Of a stretch of 64,000 nt of DNA, positions 27,957 to 37,461 are shown in pieces. The translations under genes were made by a program, and so were the position numbers. The notes beneath the pieces are model-generated. The model had not been told where the DNA came from, made no database searches, and saw only the letters and a program-made list of their open reading frames with translations. This DNA is from Lactiplantibacillus modestisalitolerans (GTDB lineage: Bacteria; Bacillota; Bacilli; Lactobacillales; Lactobacillaceae), in the NCBI RefSeq assembly GCF_005405425.1, contig NZ_BJEA01000018.1, forward strand, positions 1-64,000, given 5' to 3'. The stretch's first letter is position 1, and the number at the start of each line of letters is the position of its first letter.

Positions 27957-29360
27957 ATGACAATTGATTGGCAAAAAGAAGCGGCCAACCGCAAAGACGA
28001 TTATTTAGCGGATTTAACGACCATGCTTCGCGTTCCAAGTTTTCGAGATGATAGTCAAGCCACCCCAGACGCACCCTTAGGACCCGGTCCCAAGCAAGCG
28101 TTGACGACCTTCTTGGCATTAGCTGAACGGGACGGCTTTAAGACCAAAAATATTGATAACCTCGTCGGTTACGCCGAATACGGCGAGGGTGACGAAACCT
28201 TAGCGGTACTCGCGCACGTTGACGAAATGCCGGCTGGCAACGGTTGGGACACTGATCCGTTCGAACCAACCATTAAGGACGGTAAGTTGTATGCGCGTGG
28301 TGCTTCGGACGACAAGGGCCCCGGTATGGCCGCTTATTACGGACTCAAAATCGTTAAGGAACTCGGTTTGAAACTGAATAAAAAGGTCCGCTTCATCGTC
28401 GGAACCGACGAAGAAAGCAATTGGACCGGGATGAAACGCTACTTTGAAGTGGAACCCGCACCAACGTTAGGCTTTTCACCCGACGCTGAATTTCCACTGA
28501 TCAATGGTGAAAAGGGGAACGTTAGCCTGCAAGTTCACTTTGGTACCAGTGATACGGGTGCGGATCAATTGCTTTCCTTTGATTCGGGGCTACGAGAGAA
28601 CATGGTTCCCCGGGAAGCCGTCGCGGTCGTGACAACGGCCAATGCGACACAAATGACGAGCGCCTTCAACGCATTTTTGGACCAACAACCAGTAACTGGT
28701 GAAGTTAAGTCCGTCGCGGACGGACTACAATTTGAAGTCATTGGGAAGGCCGCTCACGGAATGGAACCGCGTAACGGAATCAATGCCGGGACCTACTTGG
28801 CTACGTTCTTAAGTCAGTACGCGTTTGCTGGCGACGCTGGTAACTTCTTAACTTTCATTGCCACTAAGCTACACGACGACTCCCGGGTGAACCAGCTAGG
28901 GCTGACCTTTGCGGACGACGTGATGGGTGACTTGACGATGAACGTTGGGTTGCTCCACTTTGATCACGACCAGGGTGGCGACTTAACGCTGAACTTCCGT
29001 TATCCAAAGGGGATTGAACCGGCCGACTTGACCAGCAAGGTTAAAGCGCAAGTGCCAGCGAACACGACCGTGACGCAGGGGAGCTTCATGGTTCCACACT
29101 ACGTTGATCCTGACGACCCAATCGTTAAAGATTTGATGGCTGTCTACCGGCGTCAAACTGGGGACCAAAATTCACAACCAGAAATCGTTGGTGGCGGGAC
29201 CTATGGCCGGATGATGAAACGCGGGGTTGCGTTTGGGGCCCTTTTCCCACACACGGAAGATACAATGCACCAAGCAAACGAATTTCAACCGGTAGCCGAC
29301 CTAATGGCCGCCATGGCGATCTACGCCGAATCAATTGCCGTTTTAGCCACCGATAAGTAA
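27957..29360 (+). CDS. pepV: dipeptidase PepV (M20 family)
   Basis: A 467-aa cytoplasmic dipeptidase releasing amino acids from a broad range of dipeptides, the last step of peptide use in lactobacilli. Zn ligands and catalytic residues lie as in L. delbrueckii PepV: H87 and D89 in A-H-V-D-E-M-P, D119 in S-D-D-K-G-P, and E152-E153 in T-D-E-E-S-N. Near the C terminus G-G-G-T-Y-G-R and F-P-H-T-E-D-T-M-H complete the site. GTGGGAGGAAT precedes the ATG. A universal stress protein gene follows after 17 nt and is probably cotranscribed. Confidence 0.96.
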   Translation: MTIDWQKEAANRKDDYLADLTTMLRVPSFRDDSQATPDAPLGPGPKQALTTFLALAERDGFKTKNIDNLVGYAEYGEGDETLAVLAHVDEMPAGNGWDTDPFEPTIKDGKLYARGASDDKGPGMAAYYGLKIVKELGLKLNKKVRFIVGTDEESNWTGMKRYFEVEPAPTLGFSPDAEFPLINGEKGNVSLQVHFGTSDTGADQLLSFDSGLRENMVPREAVAVVTTANATQMTSAFNAFLDQQPVTGEVKSVADGLQFEVIGKAAHGMEPRNGINAGTYLATFLSQYAFAGDAGNFLTFIATKLHDDSRVNQLGLTFADDVMGDLTMNVGLLHFDHDQGGDLTLNFRYPKGIEPADLTSKVKAQVPANTTVTQGSFMVPHYVDPDDPIVKDLMAVYRRQTGDQNSQPEIVGGGTYGRMMKRGVAFGALFPHTEDTMHQANEFQPVADLMAAMAIYAESIAVLATDK

Positions 29361-29377
29361 AAGAGGGGGTATTCAAG

Positions 29378-29884
29378 ATGACACAGTATCAACGAATTCT
29401 CGTCGGTATCGACACTTCACCCCAGTCCGAACTCGCCCTAGATAAGGCGATTGCGATTGCCATCGAAAATCAGGCGGCGCTGGACATCGTGACGGTCATC
29501 AATACCGAAAAGTTTATTGGCATTACCCAGGGACCGATGGGTTTCGGGGCGGCCACGCCGCAAGTGCTGAACGAGCTGACTGCGAAGTTGAAGGCCGAAC
29601 TCGCCAAGACCCACCAACGCGCCGTTGCGGCCGGGGTGACGGACGTCTACGTTCACTTACGCTCGGGTAATTCGAAGACGCTACTCGCGAATACCTTACC
29701 GACGGAACTCGGAGCCGACTTGATCGTGGTCGGCGCCACCGGTCTAAACAACGTGTCCCGTATTTTAATTGGGTCCAACGCCGCTTACATTATGCGCAAC
29801 GCGGTGTGTGATACCTTGATTGTTCGGACGAATTTAGCGCAACGGGTACCGGAGCTTCCTAAACGGATGATGCGGCACTTATAA
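29378..29884 (+). CDS. universal stress protein (UspA family)
   Basis: A 168-aa Usp domain protein: N-terminal I-L-V-G-I-D-T-S-P-Q-S, and the ATP-binding loop G-A-T-G-L-N-N-V-S-R-I-L-I-G-S-N-A-A-Y-I (about residues 121-140; G-2x-G-9x-G-S/N type). It is thought to bind ATP and aid stress survival. AGAGGGGG lies ahead of the ATG, and the gene sits 17 nt after pepV with a terminator behind it. Confidence 0.92.
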   Translation: MTQYQRILVGIDTSPQSELALDKAIAIAIENQAALDIVTVINTEKFIGITQGPMGFGAATPQVLNELTAKLKAELAKTHQRAVAAGVTDVYVHLRSGNSKTLLANTLPTELGADLIVVGATGLNNVSRILIGSNAAYIMRNAVCDTLIVRTNLAQRVPELPKRMMRHL

Positions 29885-29888
29885 TTGC

Positions 29889-29926
29889 AAGAACGCTTGG
29901 GACGGGTGCGTCTCAGGCGTTTTTTG
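29889..29926 (+). terminator. terminator of pepV-usp
   Basis: AACGCTTGGGAC pairs imperfectly with GTCTCAGGCGTT, followed by TTTT. Nothing else is evident up to the next gene at 30118. Confidence 0.7.
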
Positions 29927-30117
29927 TGGGAAGGTGCTTTTGGGTTGGTCCTCTAATTCTAAAATTGACCGAATCTTTACAATCTAGCCTAAACACCTAA
30001 CTGGCTTGAAGTTCGCCGGAACCGCACCCCTAAAACGCCCGGCTGGTGAAAGTGAAAAGTGGTAAACTTAAAACGCCGAGCCACGGCCGGTAATTAGAGG
30101 AAAGAGTTGAGTGAGTA

Positions 30118-30804
30118 ATGGCGAGTACATCATTGATTTACGGGCACCGGGGCGTCCCGGTAAAATTTCCAGAAAATTCACTAGCGGGATTTGCCTACGC
30201 AATCGCCCATCAAATTGACGGGCTGGAGTTTGACGTGCATTTGACCCGTGACCGGGTACCAGTTATCATGCACGACGAACGGATTGACCGCACGACGAAC
30301 GGCCGCGGCCGAATTATTGATTATTCTTTAGCGGAACTCCGCCAGTTTACCTTGGCAAACGGTGAACCGATTCCTGCCTTAGCGGAACTGTTAGCGCTAG
30401 TGGCCGCGAAGCCGGTCCATCTGAATCTCGAACTAAAAACGGATCATCAATACTATCCGGGAATTGAGCGGCTCGTGCTAGGGATGCTCAAACGGGCGGA
30501 CCTGGTTTACCCAGTCGTAATCTCGTCGTTTAACCTTCACAGCATTGAACGCAGCTACGCCATTGATCCGAGCCAGCAGTACGCGTTTTTGACGTCGGCG
30601 CGGATTGGTGACCCGGAGGACTTTGCGGCGACGGAACACTTAGAAGGGCTGCACCTCGAACATTATCAGCCGGTCGGCCAAGTATCGGAGCGCGTTTGGA
30701 CGGTCGATGATCCGGCCGAATTACGACGGTTATTTGCCCGTTCAGTGAGCGCGGTTATCACCAATAACTTTGAGCTTGCGCGCGATGTACGAGCGGCAAT
30801 GTAA
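30118..30804 (+). CDS. glycerophosphodiester phosphodiesterase
   Basis: A 228-aa cytoplasmic GDPD of the UgpQ type, cleaving glycerophosphodiesters to glycerol-3-phosphate and an alcohol. Catalytic residues are seen in Y-G-H-R-G (His10, Arg11), P-E-N-S, E-F-D-V-H-L-T-R-D (metal-binding Glu/Asp, about 38-46) and M-H-D-E (about 51-54). No signal peptide. Monocistronic, with a clear terminator. Confidence 0.93.
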   Translation: MASTSLIYGHRGVPVKFPENSLAGFAYAIAHQIDGLEFDVHLTRDRVPVIMHDERIDRTTNGRGRIIDYSLAELRQFTLANGEPIPALAELLALVAAKPVHLNLELKTDHQYYPGIERLVLGMLKRADLVYPVVISSFNLHSIERSYAIDPSQQYAFLTSARIGDPEDFAATEHLEGLHLEHYQPVGQVSERVWTVDDPAELRRLFARSVSAVITNNFELARDVRAAM

Positions 30805-30829
30805 GCCAAGCATTTATATTAATTGAAAA

Positions 30830-30868
30830 AAGGGTCCCGCGTAATTAGTTTAGTTACGTGGGACCCTT
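30830..30868. terminator. bidirectional terminator
   Basis: AAGGGTCCCGCGTAA pairs with TTACGTGGGACCCTT; serves the phosphodiesterase and the convergent kinase gene. Confidence 0.85.
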
Positions 30869-30879
30869 AATGATTGTAT

Positions 30880-31527
30880 TTAGACGTTAGCTGGGTTGCG
30901 AATCTTGCCAAGTTCAGCGTCGATTTGAGCTAACACGGCCCGCTGGTTAGCGGGATCTTCCAAGTCATATTGTTGTAAGTCGATTTTCATCTTAGGACTT
31001 GCATCGTATTCGTCGTACCATTTACGGTAAGCCGTCCACATCTTGAAGTAGTAAGACTCTAATTCGGGGTTATTATCGAATTGTTCGTAGTCGCGACCAC
31101 GCTTCTTGATCCGGTAGAGGATGGTTTCAAAGTCGGTTTCGGAGTAAACCATCAAATCCGGCGCCTTTTTAGGAAGCTCGGTCAGTTCGGTCATCATATT
31201 ATCTAATAATTGTAGATAAACGTTCAGTTCAGTATCTGAAATATTTCCTTCAGCGTTGTTTTCTTTGGTGAAGAGGGCATCTTCATAAATCGAACGGTCG
31301 AGGACGTTGTTGTCATCTGCCAGTGCCTTCTTGATCATTGCAAAACGTTTGTTGAGGAAGTAGATTTGAAGTAAGAAACCGTAGTTTTTTGGGTCCGAAT
31401 AGTATAGTGGCAACACTGGGTTGTCACCAACGGGTTCGTAAAAAGCCTTAGTTCCAAGGTGATCGGCGATTAACCCCGTTAACGTGGTTTTGCCGACCCC
31501 AATCATTCCTGCTGTTATTATCACCAT
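30880..31527 (-). CDS. deoxynucleoside kinase (dAK/dGK type)
   Basis: A 215-aa deoxyadenosine/deoxyguanosine kinase, phosphorylating purine deoxynucleosides for salvage. P-loop G-M-I-G-V-G-K-T-T at residues 7-15, E-P-V at about 31-33, and the catalytic D-R-S (about 78-80) in V-L-D-R-S-I-Y-E-D. Lactobacilli classically encode tandem dAK and dGK genes; here only one copy is present. AGAGGGGC precedes the ATG. Which deoxynucleoside is preferred cannot be told. Confidence 0.92.
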   Translation of the reverse strand: MVIITAGMIGVGKTTLTGLIADHLGTKAFYEPVGDNPVLPLYYSDPKNYGFLLQIYFLNKRFAMIKKALADDNNVLDRSIYEDALFTKENNAEGNISDTELNVYLQLLDNMMTELTELPKKAPDLMVYSETDFETILYRIKKRGRDYEQFDNNPELESYYFKMWTAYRKWYDEYDASPKMKIDLQQYDLEDPANQRAVLAQIDAELGKIRNPANV

Positions 31528-31650
31528 GATAGCCCCTCTTTATAGAAAATTGCACCATATATTGTATAACAAAAAAGCACTTTACACCATATCTATTATC
31601 TGGTTTGCAATTGAATTTTAATATTCTGTTATGAATCTGAATGATAATAG

Positions 31651-31708
31651 TTGCTACCGGTCGCATACTACCGGTGGCTGGGCTAATTCTTAGACCAACC
31701 CGCTAGCT
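31651..31708. repeat. R2-associated dispersed repeat
   Basis: CATACTACCGGTGGCTGGGC through AGACCAACCCGCTAG matches 32611-32655 (CACACTACCGGTGGCTAGGC ... AGACCACCCCGCTAG). Confidence 0.75.
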
Positions 31709-31718
31709 TTTACATTCG

Positions 31719-31755
31719 AAAAAGGCTGAAACGCAAGTATTTATGCGTCCCAGCC
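31719..31755 (-). terminator. terminator of mscL
   Basis: On the minus strand GGCTGGGACGCA pairs with TGCGTTTCAGCC and is followed by five U residues. Confidence 0.75.
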
Positions 31756-31769
31756 ACGGATAATTAAAT

Positions 31770-32150
31770 TTATTTTTCAGACTGCTTTTTGAGCAGGTCA
31801 CGAATTTCTTCTAAGTATTGTTCGGAAGCGTCGGTTGCGTCTTCTTCGGGTTCTTCTTCCTTAGTCCGAACGATCCGGTTAATAATTTTAACTAAGAAGA
31901 ATACGACTAACGCAACGATGAAAAAGTTGATGACGGAGTTTAAGAAGGCCCCGTATTTGAACGTGGCGTCACCGATACTGACTTTTAAGTTAGATAAATC
32001 AATCTTGCCTAAGAAAATCCCAATCAACGGGTTAATCAAGTTATTGGTTAATGATTTAACGATTGCGGTAAAGGCTGACCCAATAATGACCCCAACGGCC
32101 AAGTCGATTACGTTGCCCCGTGCAATAAATTCTTTGAATTCCTGAATCAT
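31770..32150 (-). CDS. mscL: large-conductance mechanosensitive channel
   Basis: A 126-aa MscL subunit that opens a wide pore under membrane tension to survive osmotic downshock. Signature start [20 protein letters not shown] (TM1), N-P-L-I-G in the loop, TM2 at about 65-90, and an acidic then amphipathic C-terminal bundle helix. Length is normal. AAAGGAGG precedes the ATG; single gene with its own terminator. Confidence 0.96.
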   Translation of the reverse strand: MIQEFKEFIARGNVIDLAVGVIIGSAFTAIVKSLTNNLINPLIGIFLGKIDLSNLKVSIGDATFKYGAFLNSVINFFIVALVVFFLVKIINRIVRTKEEEPEEDATDASEQYLEEIRDLLKKQSEK

Positions 32151-32419
32151 GATAAAAATCCTCCTTTTTTAGTCAAAATCAAGTATAGCTAAAAAGGGAC
32201 GGTGACTCAACTGTGACGGAACGTAAGTGAAGCGCCTTTGAGAAATTGGGATGAAAGTTCGCTAAAATGTTAAGAATCTTCTGTTAATGATTAGTTTTAA
32301 CTTAATAAAAACAGTTTCCAACTGAATAATCTGATGTTCGCAGGCTATGTTTGCAAGGTCAACGTACTAATCGGGTGGCGTGGGCGAAACGGGTTCTCCT
32401 CAGTGGCGGCCTTTGCTCG

Positions 32420-32662
32420 CTACGACAGTGGCACGACGCAAGAATCGTAGCGCACCTATGCTTTATAGCCGAAACGTGTTGGTCCGACTGACATCTGCGC
32501 TTGTCTAGCTAAGACGCCATCGCCAAGCCCGGGCGCTCCACTGCAACATAGCTGAAACGTGTTCGGGCTAGCATGGTCCTGCGGTTAGCTGCGCTACCGG
32601 CACCATGCACAGTTCGCACACTACCGGTGGCTAGGCTAATCCTCAGACCACCCCGCTAGTCC
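32420..32662. repeat. inverted R2 repeat cluster
   Basis: Reverse-oriented copies of the R2 core (ATGCTTTATAGCCGAAACGT at 32459-32478; ATAGCTGAAACGTGTTC at about 32550) with the same GCCATCGCCAAGCCCGGGCG arm as at 26475-26856. The cluster ends exactly at the stop codon of the hydrolase gene. The rest of the gap (32151-32420) is AT-rich and shows nothing I can name. Confidence 0.8.
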
Positions 32663-33373
32663 TCACACGCTTTCCGACAACCACCCAATCATCCGCTCCG
32701 CGACCTCCCGCTGCTGCTGACGGTTACTAATGGTTGCGGCTCGATCGCCGCTTTGCCGACCGTAACTCCCAAAACCGGCGTGATTTCCACCGTTAATTAC
32801 ACCATAGACGGTTTGCGGTGGCAGTAATTTTTTCGCTTTGCGATAATTGGTCCGGTTCAGTACGCCATCCCGGGACGCGGTTAGCGATAAAACCGGCACC
32901 TTAGTTTTTTTGAGCGTTCCTTTGGCTTCCGGGTAACTAGCCAAGAAAAACACGCCCTTGAGGTGCTTAGGGTGGTTATGGGCGTAGCGCGCGGCCATCG
33001 TCCCACCGAGCGAATGTCCGCCAATCACGTACGCCTGATTACCCTGAACTTTTTGGGCAGCGTTGACGTTCAAAACGGCCAGGTCGAGTGGAAAGCGGAC
33101 GATGTCGACGGTGTAGCCCGCGGCCGCGACCTGCTTAGCCCAGAGACTATAGCTTTGCGGCTCGACTAACGCCCCGGGGTAAAAAATGACCCGCGGGTTC
33201 GCGGCATTCCCCTTAAATTCAGTGGTGCTTCCCAGTTGGGTACTGGTTTGCGCGGCCTGATTGGCAGCCGCTGACGGTTGGTATTGCTTGTGTTTGATGG
33301 TCAAAAGGCCAACCAAAACGACCACAAAGAGGGTCGTTAGTAGGCCGATTAGCCATTTGGTTCGTTTTCGCAT
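32663..33373 (-). CDS. membrane-anchored alpha/beta hydrolase
   Basis: Start set at the second ATG (33373), where GGAGGA has the right spacing; the first ATG abuts that site. The 236-aa protein has an N-terminal membrane anchor (about residues 7-27), a Ser/Ala/Gln linker and a secreted alpha/beta-hydrolase domain. The nucleophile elbow is G-G-H-S-L-G-G (about residue 120), the acid is in S-R-D-G-V and the His in G-G-N-H-A-G-F-G-S-Y-G. Probably an extracellular esterase/lipase-like enzyme with unknown substrate. The last codons and stop (AGC GTG TGA) run into the R2 repeat. Confidence 0.85.
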   Translation of the reverse strand: MRKRTKWLIGLLTTLFVVVLVGLLTIKHKQYQPSAAANQAAQTSTQLGSTTEFKGNAANPRVIFYPGALVEPQSYSLWAKQVAAAGYTVDIVRFPLDLAVLNVNAAQKVQGNQAYVIGGHSLGGTMAARYAHNHPKHLKGVFFLASYPEAKGTLKKTKVPVLSLTASRDGVLNRTNYRKAKKLLPPQTVYGVINGGNHAGFGSYGRQSGDRAATISNRQQQREVAERMIGWLSESV

Positions 33374-33417
33374 GAACATTCCTCCAAAGATTTATGGCTA
33401 TAAATACCATACTATAC

Positions 33418-33447
33418 TTTACAAGTGAATTGGGAATATGCTACATT
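33418..33447 (+). promoter_or_regulatory. asnS promoter
   Basis: -35 TTTACA and -10 TACATT, 18 nt apart, just ahead of the T-box leader. Confidence 0.55.
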
Positions 33448-33453
33448 TAAGAA

Positions 33454-33722
33454 AATCAATATTTGGAATGTAAAAAGAACGAGTACGTTAATCTTGATCT
33501 ACAGGGAGCTAGGGTGACTGAGAACCTAGTGTGCCGGATTAGCGGAAAAACATCTTGGTTTCCTCAGGCTGAACATGGTAGTAGGCCGCGACGCATTTCC
33601 CGTGCGTTATCATGGGTGCGCATTTTTAATGGATGCGTTTTGAGGTGTTTTTTTATAAAAAACTTGGGTGGTACCGCGGAAAGACCTTTCGTCCCTGTTA
33701 CAGGGGGCGAAGGGTCTTTTTT
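33454..33722 (+). promoter_or_regulatory. T-box riboswitch (asparagine) of asnS
   Basis: GGGTGGTACCGCGG (33666-33679) is the T-box; AAGACC...TTCG pairs with CGAAGGGTCTT, then TTTTTTT, forming the terminator to 33722. The Stem I region includes GGCTGAACATGG, with AAC as the likely asparagine specifier followed by A, the same layout as the leuS leader. Confidence 0.92.
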
Positions 33723-33759
33723 TCGGCCACTGACATTTCAATAATCAAAGGAGAACAAT

Positions 33760-35151
33760 ATGGCACAGGTTTTAGTTAAAGATTTATACAAAAAAGAATT
33801 TGCCGACGGCGATCAAGTTACGCTGGAAGGCTGGATTCGGACCGTCCGGGGTTCCAAGCGGGTCGGCTTTATTGAACTGAACGATGGTTCATTTTTTAAG
33901 AACGTTCAAGTTGTGCTGACGAGCGACATGGCCAACTACGCCGAAGTGGTGAAATTCCCAATTAGCACGACCATCAAAGTGGTTGGTGAAGTGGCGTTAA
34001 CGCCAAAAGCACAACAACCGTTTGAAATTCACGCGACCGAAGTAGTGGCCCTCGGGGCTTCTGATTCCGATTACCCGTTGCAAAAAAAGGCGCACACGTA
34101 TGAATACATGCGGACGATCGCGCATTTACGTCCCCGGACGAACACCTTTTACTCCGTTTTCCGGATTCGGTCATTAGCCGCTTTTGCGATTCACGAATAC
34201 TTACAGTCTAACGATTTCGTCTACGTGCACACGCCAATTATTACCAGTTCCGATGCTGAAGGGGCCGGCGAAATGTTCGAAGTGACGACCTTGGATATGA
34301 ACAACGTGCCGAAGACCGATGACGGCAAGGTTGATTACAACGAGGACTTCTTTAAGAAGGAAACTAACTTAACGGTTAGTGGTCAATTGGAAGTTGAACC
34401 GTTTGCCTTAGCGTTCCGTAACGTGTATACTTTCGGGCCAACCTTCCGGGCTGAAAACTCCCATACGGGTCGGCACGCGTCCGAATTTTGGATGATTGAA
34501 CCCGAAATGGCCTTTGCGGACATGCAGGATGAAATGGATTGTTCAGAAGCTTTACTGAAGTACGTGATTAACTACGTGATGGCTCACGCCAAAGAAGAGC
34601 TTGAGTTCTTAAACGCAAACGTCGATGATACGTTGATCGACCGCTTAAAAGCGACGGCTAGTGAAGAATTTGCGCACGTGACTTACACGGATGCCATTGA
34701 CATTTTGGAAAAGGCAACCGACGTTGAGTTCGAAGTTAAACCATACTGGGGCTTAGACTTAGATTCTGAACACGAACGCTACCTTTCTGAACAAGTTTAC
34801 AAGAAACCGGTCTTCATTACGGATTACCCGAAGGATTTCAAGGCCTTTTATATGCGGGCTAACGATGACGGTAAGACCGTTGCGGCGGCTGACTTGTTAG
34901 TGCCTGAAATTGGGGAACTCATTGGTGGCTCACAACGGGAAGAACGGTTAGACGTACTTGAAAAACGGATGGCTGAACTTGAAATGAACGAAGAAGATTA
35001 TAAGTGGTACTTAGAATTGCGGAAGTACGGTGGTACCGTGCACTCCGGGTTCGGAATCGGCTTTGAACGGCTCGTGATGTATATCACCGGGATGGAAAAC
35101 ATTCGTGACGTGATCCCTTACCCACGGACACCTGGGAACGCAGAATTTTAA
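33760..35151 (+). CDS. asnS: asparaginyl-tRNA synthetase
   Basis: A 463-aa class IIb synthetase charging tRNA-Asn. An N-terminal OB-fold anticodon-binding domain (about 1-105, [10 protein letters not shown]) leads into the catalytic domain. This has motif 2 [10 protein letters not shown] (about 227-236) and motif 3 near the C terminus, [12 protein letters not shown]. Strong site AAAGGAGAA before the ATG, and T-box control upstream. Length matches AsnRS rather than AspRS. Confidence 0.97.
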   Translation: MAQVLVKDLYKKEFADGDQVTLEGWIRTVRGSKRVGFIELNDGSFFKNVQVVLTSDMANYAEVVKFPISTTIKVVGEVALTPKAQQPFEIHATEVVALGASDSDYPLQKKAHTYEYMRTIAHLRPRTNTFYSVFRIRSLAAFAIHEYLQSNDFVYVHTPIITSSDAEGAGEMFEVTTLDMNNVPKTDDGKVDYNEDFFKKETNLTVSGQLEVEPFALAFRNVYTFGPTFRAENSHTGRHASEFWMIEPEMAFADMQDEMDCSEALLKYVINYVMAHAKEELEFLNANVDDTLIDRLKATASEEFAHVTYTDAIDILEKATDVEFEVKPYWGLDLDSEHERYLSEQVYKKPVFITDYPKDFKAFYMRANDDGKTVAAADLLVPEIGELIGGSQREERLDVLEKRMAELEMNEEDYKWYLELRKYGGTVHSGFGIGFERLVMYITGMENIRDVIPYPRTPGNAEF

Positions 35152-35257
35152 GGATCATTTTAGTTAAGCCGTAGCGCGCATTTGGTTGCGGTTAGGCGTT
35201 AATTTAGGAATTCAGTTCAGTTTTGAACTGGATTCTTTTTTTGAAGGAAGGGGTACC

Positions 35258-35875
35258 ATGACGATTCAAATTCGACCACTGCGACGGCAAGACTTTGATG
35301 CGATGCGGCGGTTCGCAATTGATGGTATGCACCTGGACCGCTATACGCACAATGCCATCGAGCTGGCGGCTTACAGTCGCTACTTCGTAGATGGTGAATT
35401 GTTGGAAGCGACCCAGGCGTACGGTGCGTACCAAGCCGGTCACTTGGTGGGCGCGTTATTAGCCCATTTTGACGGGCAAACGCCCGTCTACCGGTTACCG
35501 TTGCGGGCGATTCGTAACCGGCTGATTGATTGGGCGATGACCAAATTTTACGGTAACTTAACGGATCAATACGAGCGGGCCAACTTGGCCATGCGACGTG
35601 AAGTGACGGCAAGCCGAACATTAGCTGGCGAGCTAAGTTTCTTAGTCGTTGATCCGCAGTGTAATGGGCAGGGGATTGGAACGCAGTTATTGACCCAGCT
35701 TACGCGTGCTAACGCCGGCCAAACGGTTTTCCTATACACGGATTCGGACTCGACGTACCAATTTTACTTGCACCGGGGCTTTCATATCGCAGCTCAGCGT
35801 CAAATTACGATTAAACGCGGGCTGGAGCGCCTACCGCTAACGTGTTATTTGATGGTGGCGGAGTTGGGACGTTAG
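35258..35875 (+). CDS. GNAT family N-acetyltransferase
   Basis: Start at the ATG at 35258, with AAGGAAGGGG at proper spacing. The 205-aa product begins M-T-I-Q-I-R-P-L and contains the acetyl-CoA loop F-L-V-V-D-P-Q-C-N-G-Q-G-I-G-T-Q-L-L (about residues 128-145; Q-x-x-G-x-G type), then F-L-Y-T-D-S-D-S-T-Y-Q-F-Y and H-R-G-F. Acceptor unknown. No shared operon is evident. Confidence 0.85.
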   Translation: MTIQIRPLRRQDFDAMRRFAIDGMHLDRYTHNAIELAAYSRYFVDGELLEATQAYGAYQAGHLVGALLAHFDGQTPVYRLPLRAIRNRLIDWAMTKFYGNLTDQYERANLAMRREVTASRTLAGELSFLVVDPQCNGQGIGTQLLTQLTRANAGQTVFLYTDSDSTYQFYLHRGFHIAAQRQITIKRGLERLPLTCYLMVAELGR

Positions 35876-35974
35876 CGAACTTCAAGTTTATCAAAAAATT
35901 TAACGATTGATTATGGTTATTTAGCCGAAATTGGATTATATTATGACCAATTTATAAGTTTAGGGGTAAGCACA

Positions 35975-36745
35975 ATGGTAGCGAAACAACGTTGGCAGGT
36001 TTTTTATCATTTACTGATTACTGGATTAACGTTATTGTCAGTTGTTAACGTCCTCTTACAAGCTGGGCACGTTGGCGATTGGTATTTTGAAGCGCATCTG
36101 AATAACAGTTTGTTAGTAGCTTTTGCCGTTGATTACTTTGTGCGGCTGGGACGGTCAACTGATCGTAAAACCTTTTTGATTCATTCGACGTTTGATTTGT
36201 TAGGGATTATTCCAATGCACCCAGTTTTTGCCCTGTTTCGGATTGGTCGTTTGGTTCGGATGGTTCAAGCTAATCATTTGTTTTGGAAGCTTGGTTGGGA
36301 TGGCCGGTGGACGCACGCCTTTCATAAATTTATTTATGATACGGGATTTATTTACCTGTTCTCAATCAGTATTGCGATTATTGTATTGAGCGCGTTGCTG
36401 TTTTCTGTTTTTGAACACCAAAGCTTGTCAGATTCCCTTTGGTGGGCCATCACGACGGCAACGACGGTGGGCTATGGTGACGATACGCCGCATACTGCGG
36501 TCGGTAAGGTGATTGCGGTGGGCTTAATGTTTGGCGGAATTGGTTTTATTGGGTTGTTGACCAGTACGATTACGGACTTTTTTACGCAGCAAACACAGCA
36601 AACGACCGATTTAAACGGCCGTTCGCACGCTGAACATGCTGAAGATTTACAACAATTATTCGTTAAAGTTGACCAGTTGACTCAAAAAGTAGACCAATTA
36701 CAAAAGCAAGTTACGCGAATTGAAAAAAATGAACTCCGAAAATAA
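35975..36745 (+). CDS. voltage-gated-like potassium channel
   Basis: A 256-aa ion channel. Four N-terminal hydrophobic segments include an S4-like basic helix F-R-I-G-R-L-V-R-M (about residues 89-97). Then come TM5, the pore loop A-T-T-V-G-Y-G-D (selectivity filter, about 164-171) and TM6. The C-terminal 45 residues form a heptad coiled coil (V-D-Q-L-T-Q-K-V-D-Q-L-Q-K-Q-V) that probably tetramerises the channel. It conducts K+ across the plasma membrane. No RCK/TrkA domain is attached. Confidence 0.9.
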   Translation: MVAKQRWQVFYHLLITGLTLLSVVNVLLQAGHVGDWYFEAHLNNSLLVAFAVDYFVRLGRSTDRKTFLIHSTFDLLGIIPMHPVFALFRIGRLVRMVQANHLFWKLGWDGRWTHAFHKFIYDTGFIYLFSISIAIIVLSALLFSVFEHQSLSDSLWWAITTATTVGYGDDTPHTAVGKVIAVGLMFGGIGFIGLLTSTITDFFTQQTQQTTDLNGRSHAEHAEDLQQLFVKVDQLTQKVDQLQKQVTRIEKNELRK

Positions 36746-36820
36746 GGTAGATGAGCTTTTTGTAAGCTGCTCAATGCCGGTTGGTTTAAATAGGATTAGA
36801 TTCATTGCGGGGTGAATGGG

Positions 36821-37312
36821 ATGAAAAAAGTCGTGGTCATTGGCAGTCCGGGTGCTGGTAAAAGTACGTTTGCCCGTAAATTGCAATTGAAAACGGGGTT
36901 GCCGTTGGTTTATTTAGATTTAATTTGGCATCAACGGGATCGAACGACCATTTCAAGGGCAAAATTTGAGCAACGGCTACAGAAAATCATTAACGGGGAG
37001 ACCTGGATCATTGATGGTAATTATTGCCGCACCCTCCCGTTACGTTTGAACAATTGCGATACTGTTTTTTTGCTCGACTATCCAGTTGACGTGTGCCTTC
37101 AAGGTGCTAAAAGCCGGGTGGGTCTAAAAAGAGTGGATTTGCCGTGGGTTGAAACTGAATTTGATCCTAGTTTTCAGCAATATATTTTAGATTTTCCTTA
37201 TAAGCGATTGCCACTAATTTATGACGATTTGGCGCGGTTTGGAACTGGTAAAGCGGTGACCATTTTTAAGGCGCGGGCGGAAGCCAACGCATATTTAGAC
37301 CAGTTAGACTAG
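36821..37312 (+). CDS. P-loop kinase-like protein (adenylate kinase-like/FlaR type)
   Basis: Start placed at the ATG at 36821 with GGGGTGA upstream; an in-frame GTG 9 nt earlier is less likely. The 163-aa protein has a Walker A loop G-S-P-G-A-G-K-S-T (residues 8-16), then L-V-Y-L-D-L-I-W-H and W-I-I-D-G-N-Y, as in the AAA/adenylate-kinase-related topology-modulation (FlaR) family. Actual substrate unknown. Length is normal for the family. Confidence 0.85.
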   Translation: MKKVVVIGSPGAGKSTFARKLQLKTGLPLVYLDLIWHQRDRTTISRAKFEQRLQKIINGETWIIDGNYCRTLPLRLNNCDTVFLLDYPVDVCLQGAKSRVGLKRVDLPWVETEFDPSFQQYILDFPYKRLPLIYDDLARFGTGKAVTIFKARAEANAYLDQLD

Positions 37313-37461
37313 TTAAATTTAAAGATTAGAACGTAGCAACGTTAATTAAAGATGGGGTTATGGGGGTCAATCGTGTGTGGGTAAAGCGGTTGCATTCGGC
37401 CGCAATGTTCGCTAGAGTGGACAAGTAACCTGCATTTTTAACGGGAAGAGGGCTTGCATCG

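Noticed and set aside
33463-33744. 93-codon open frame before asnS
   Set aside because: It lies within the T-box leader and its terminator.
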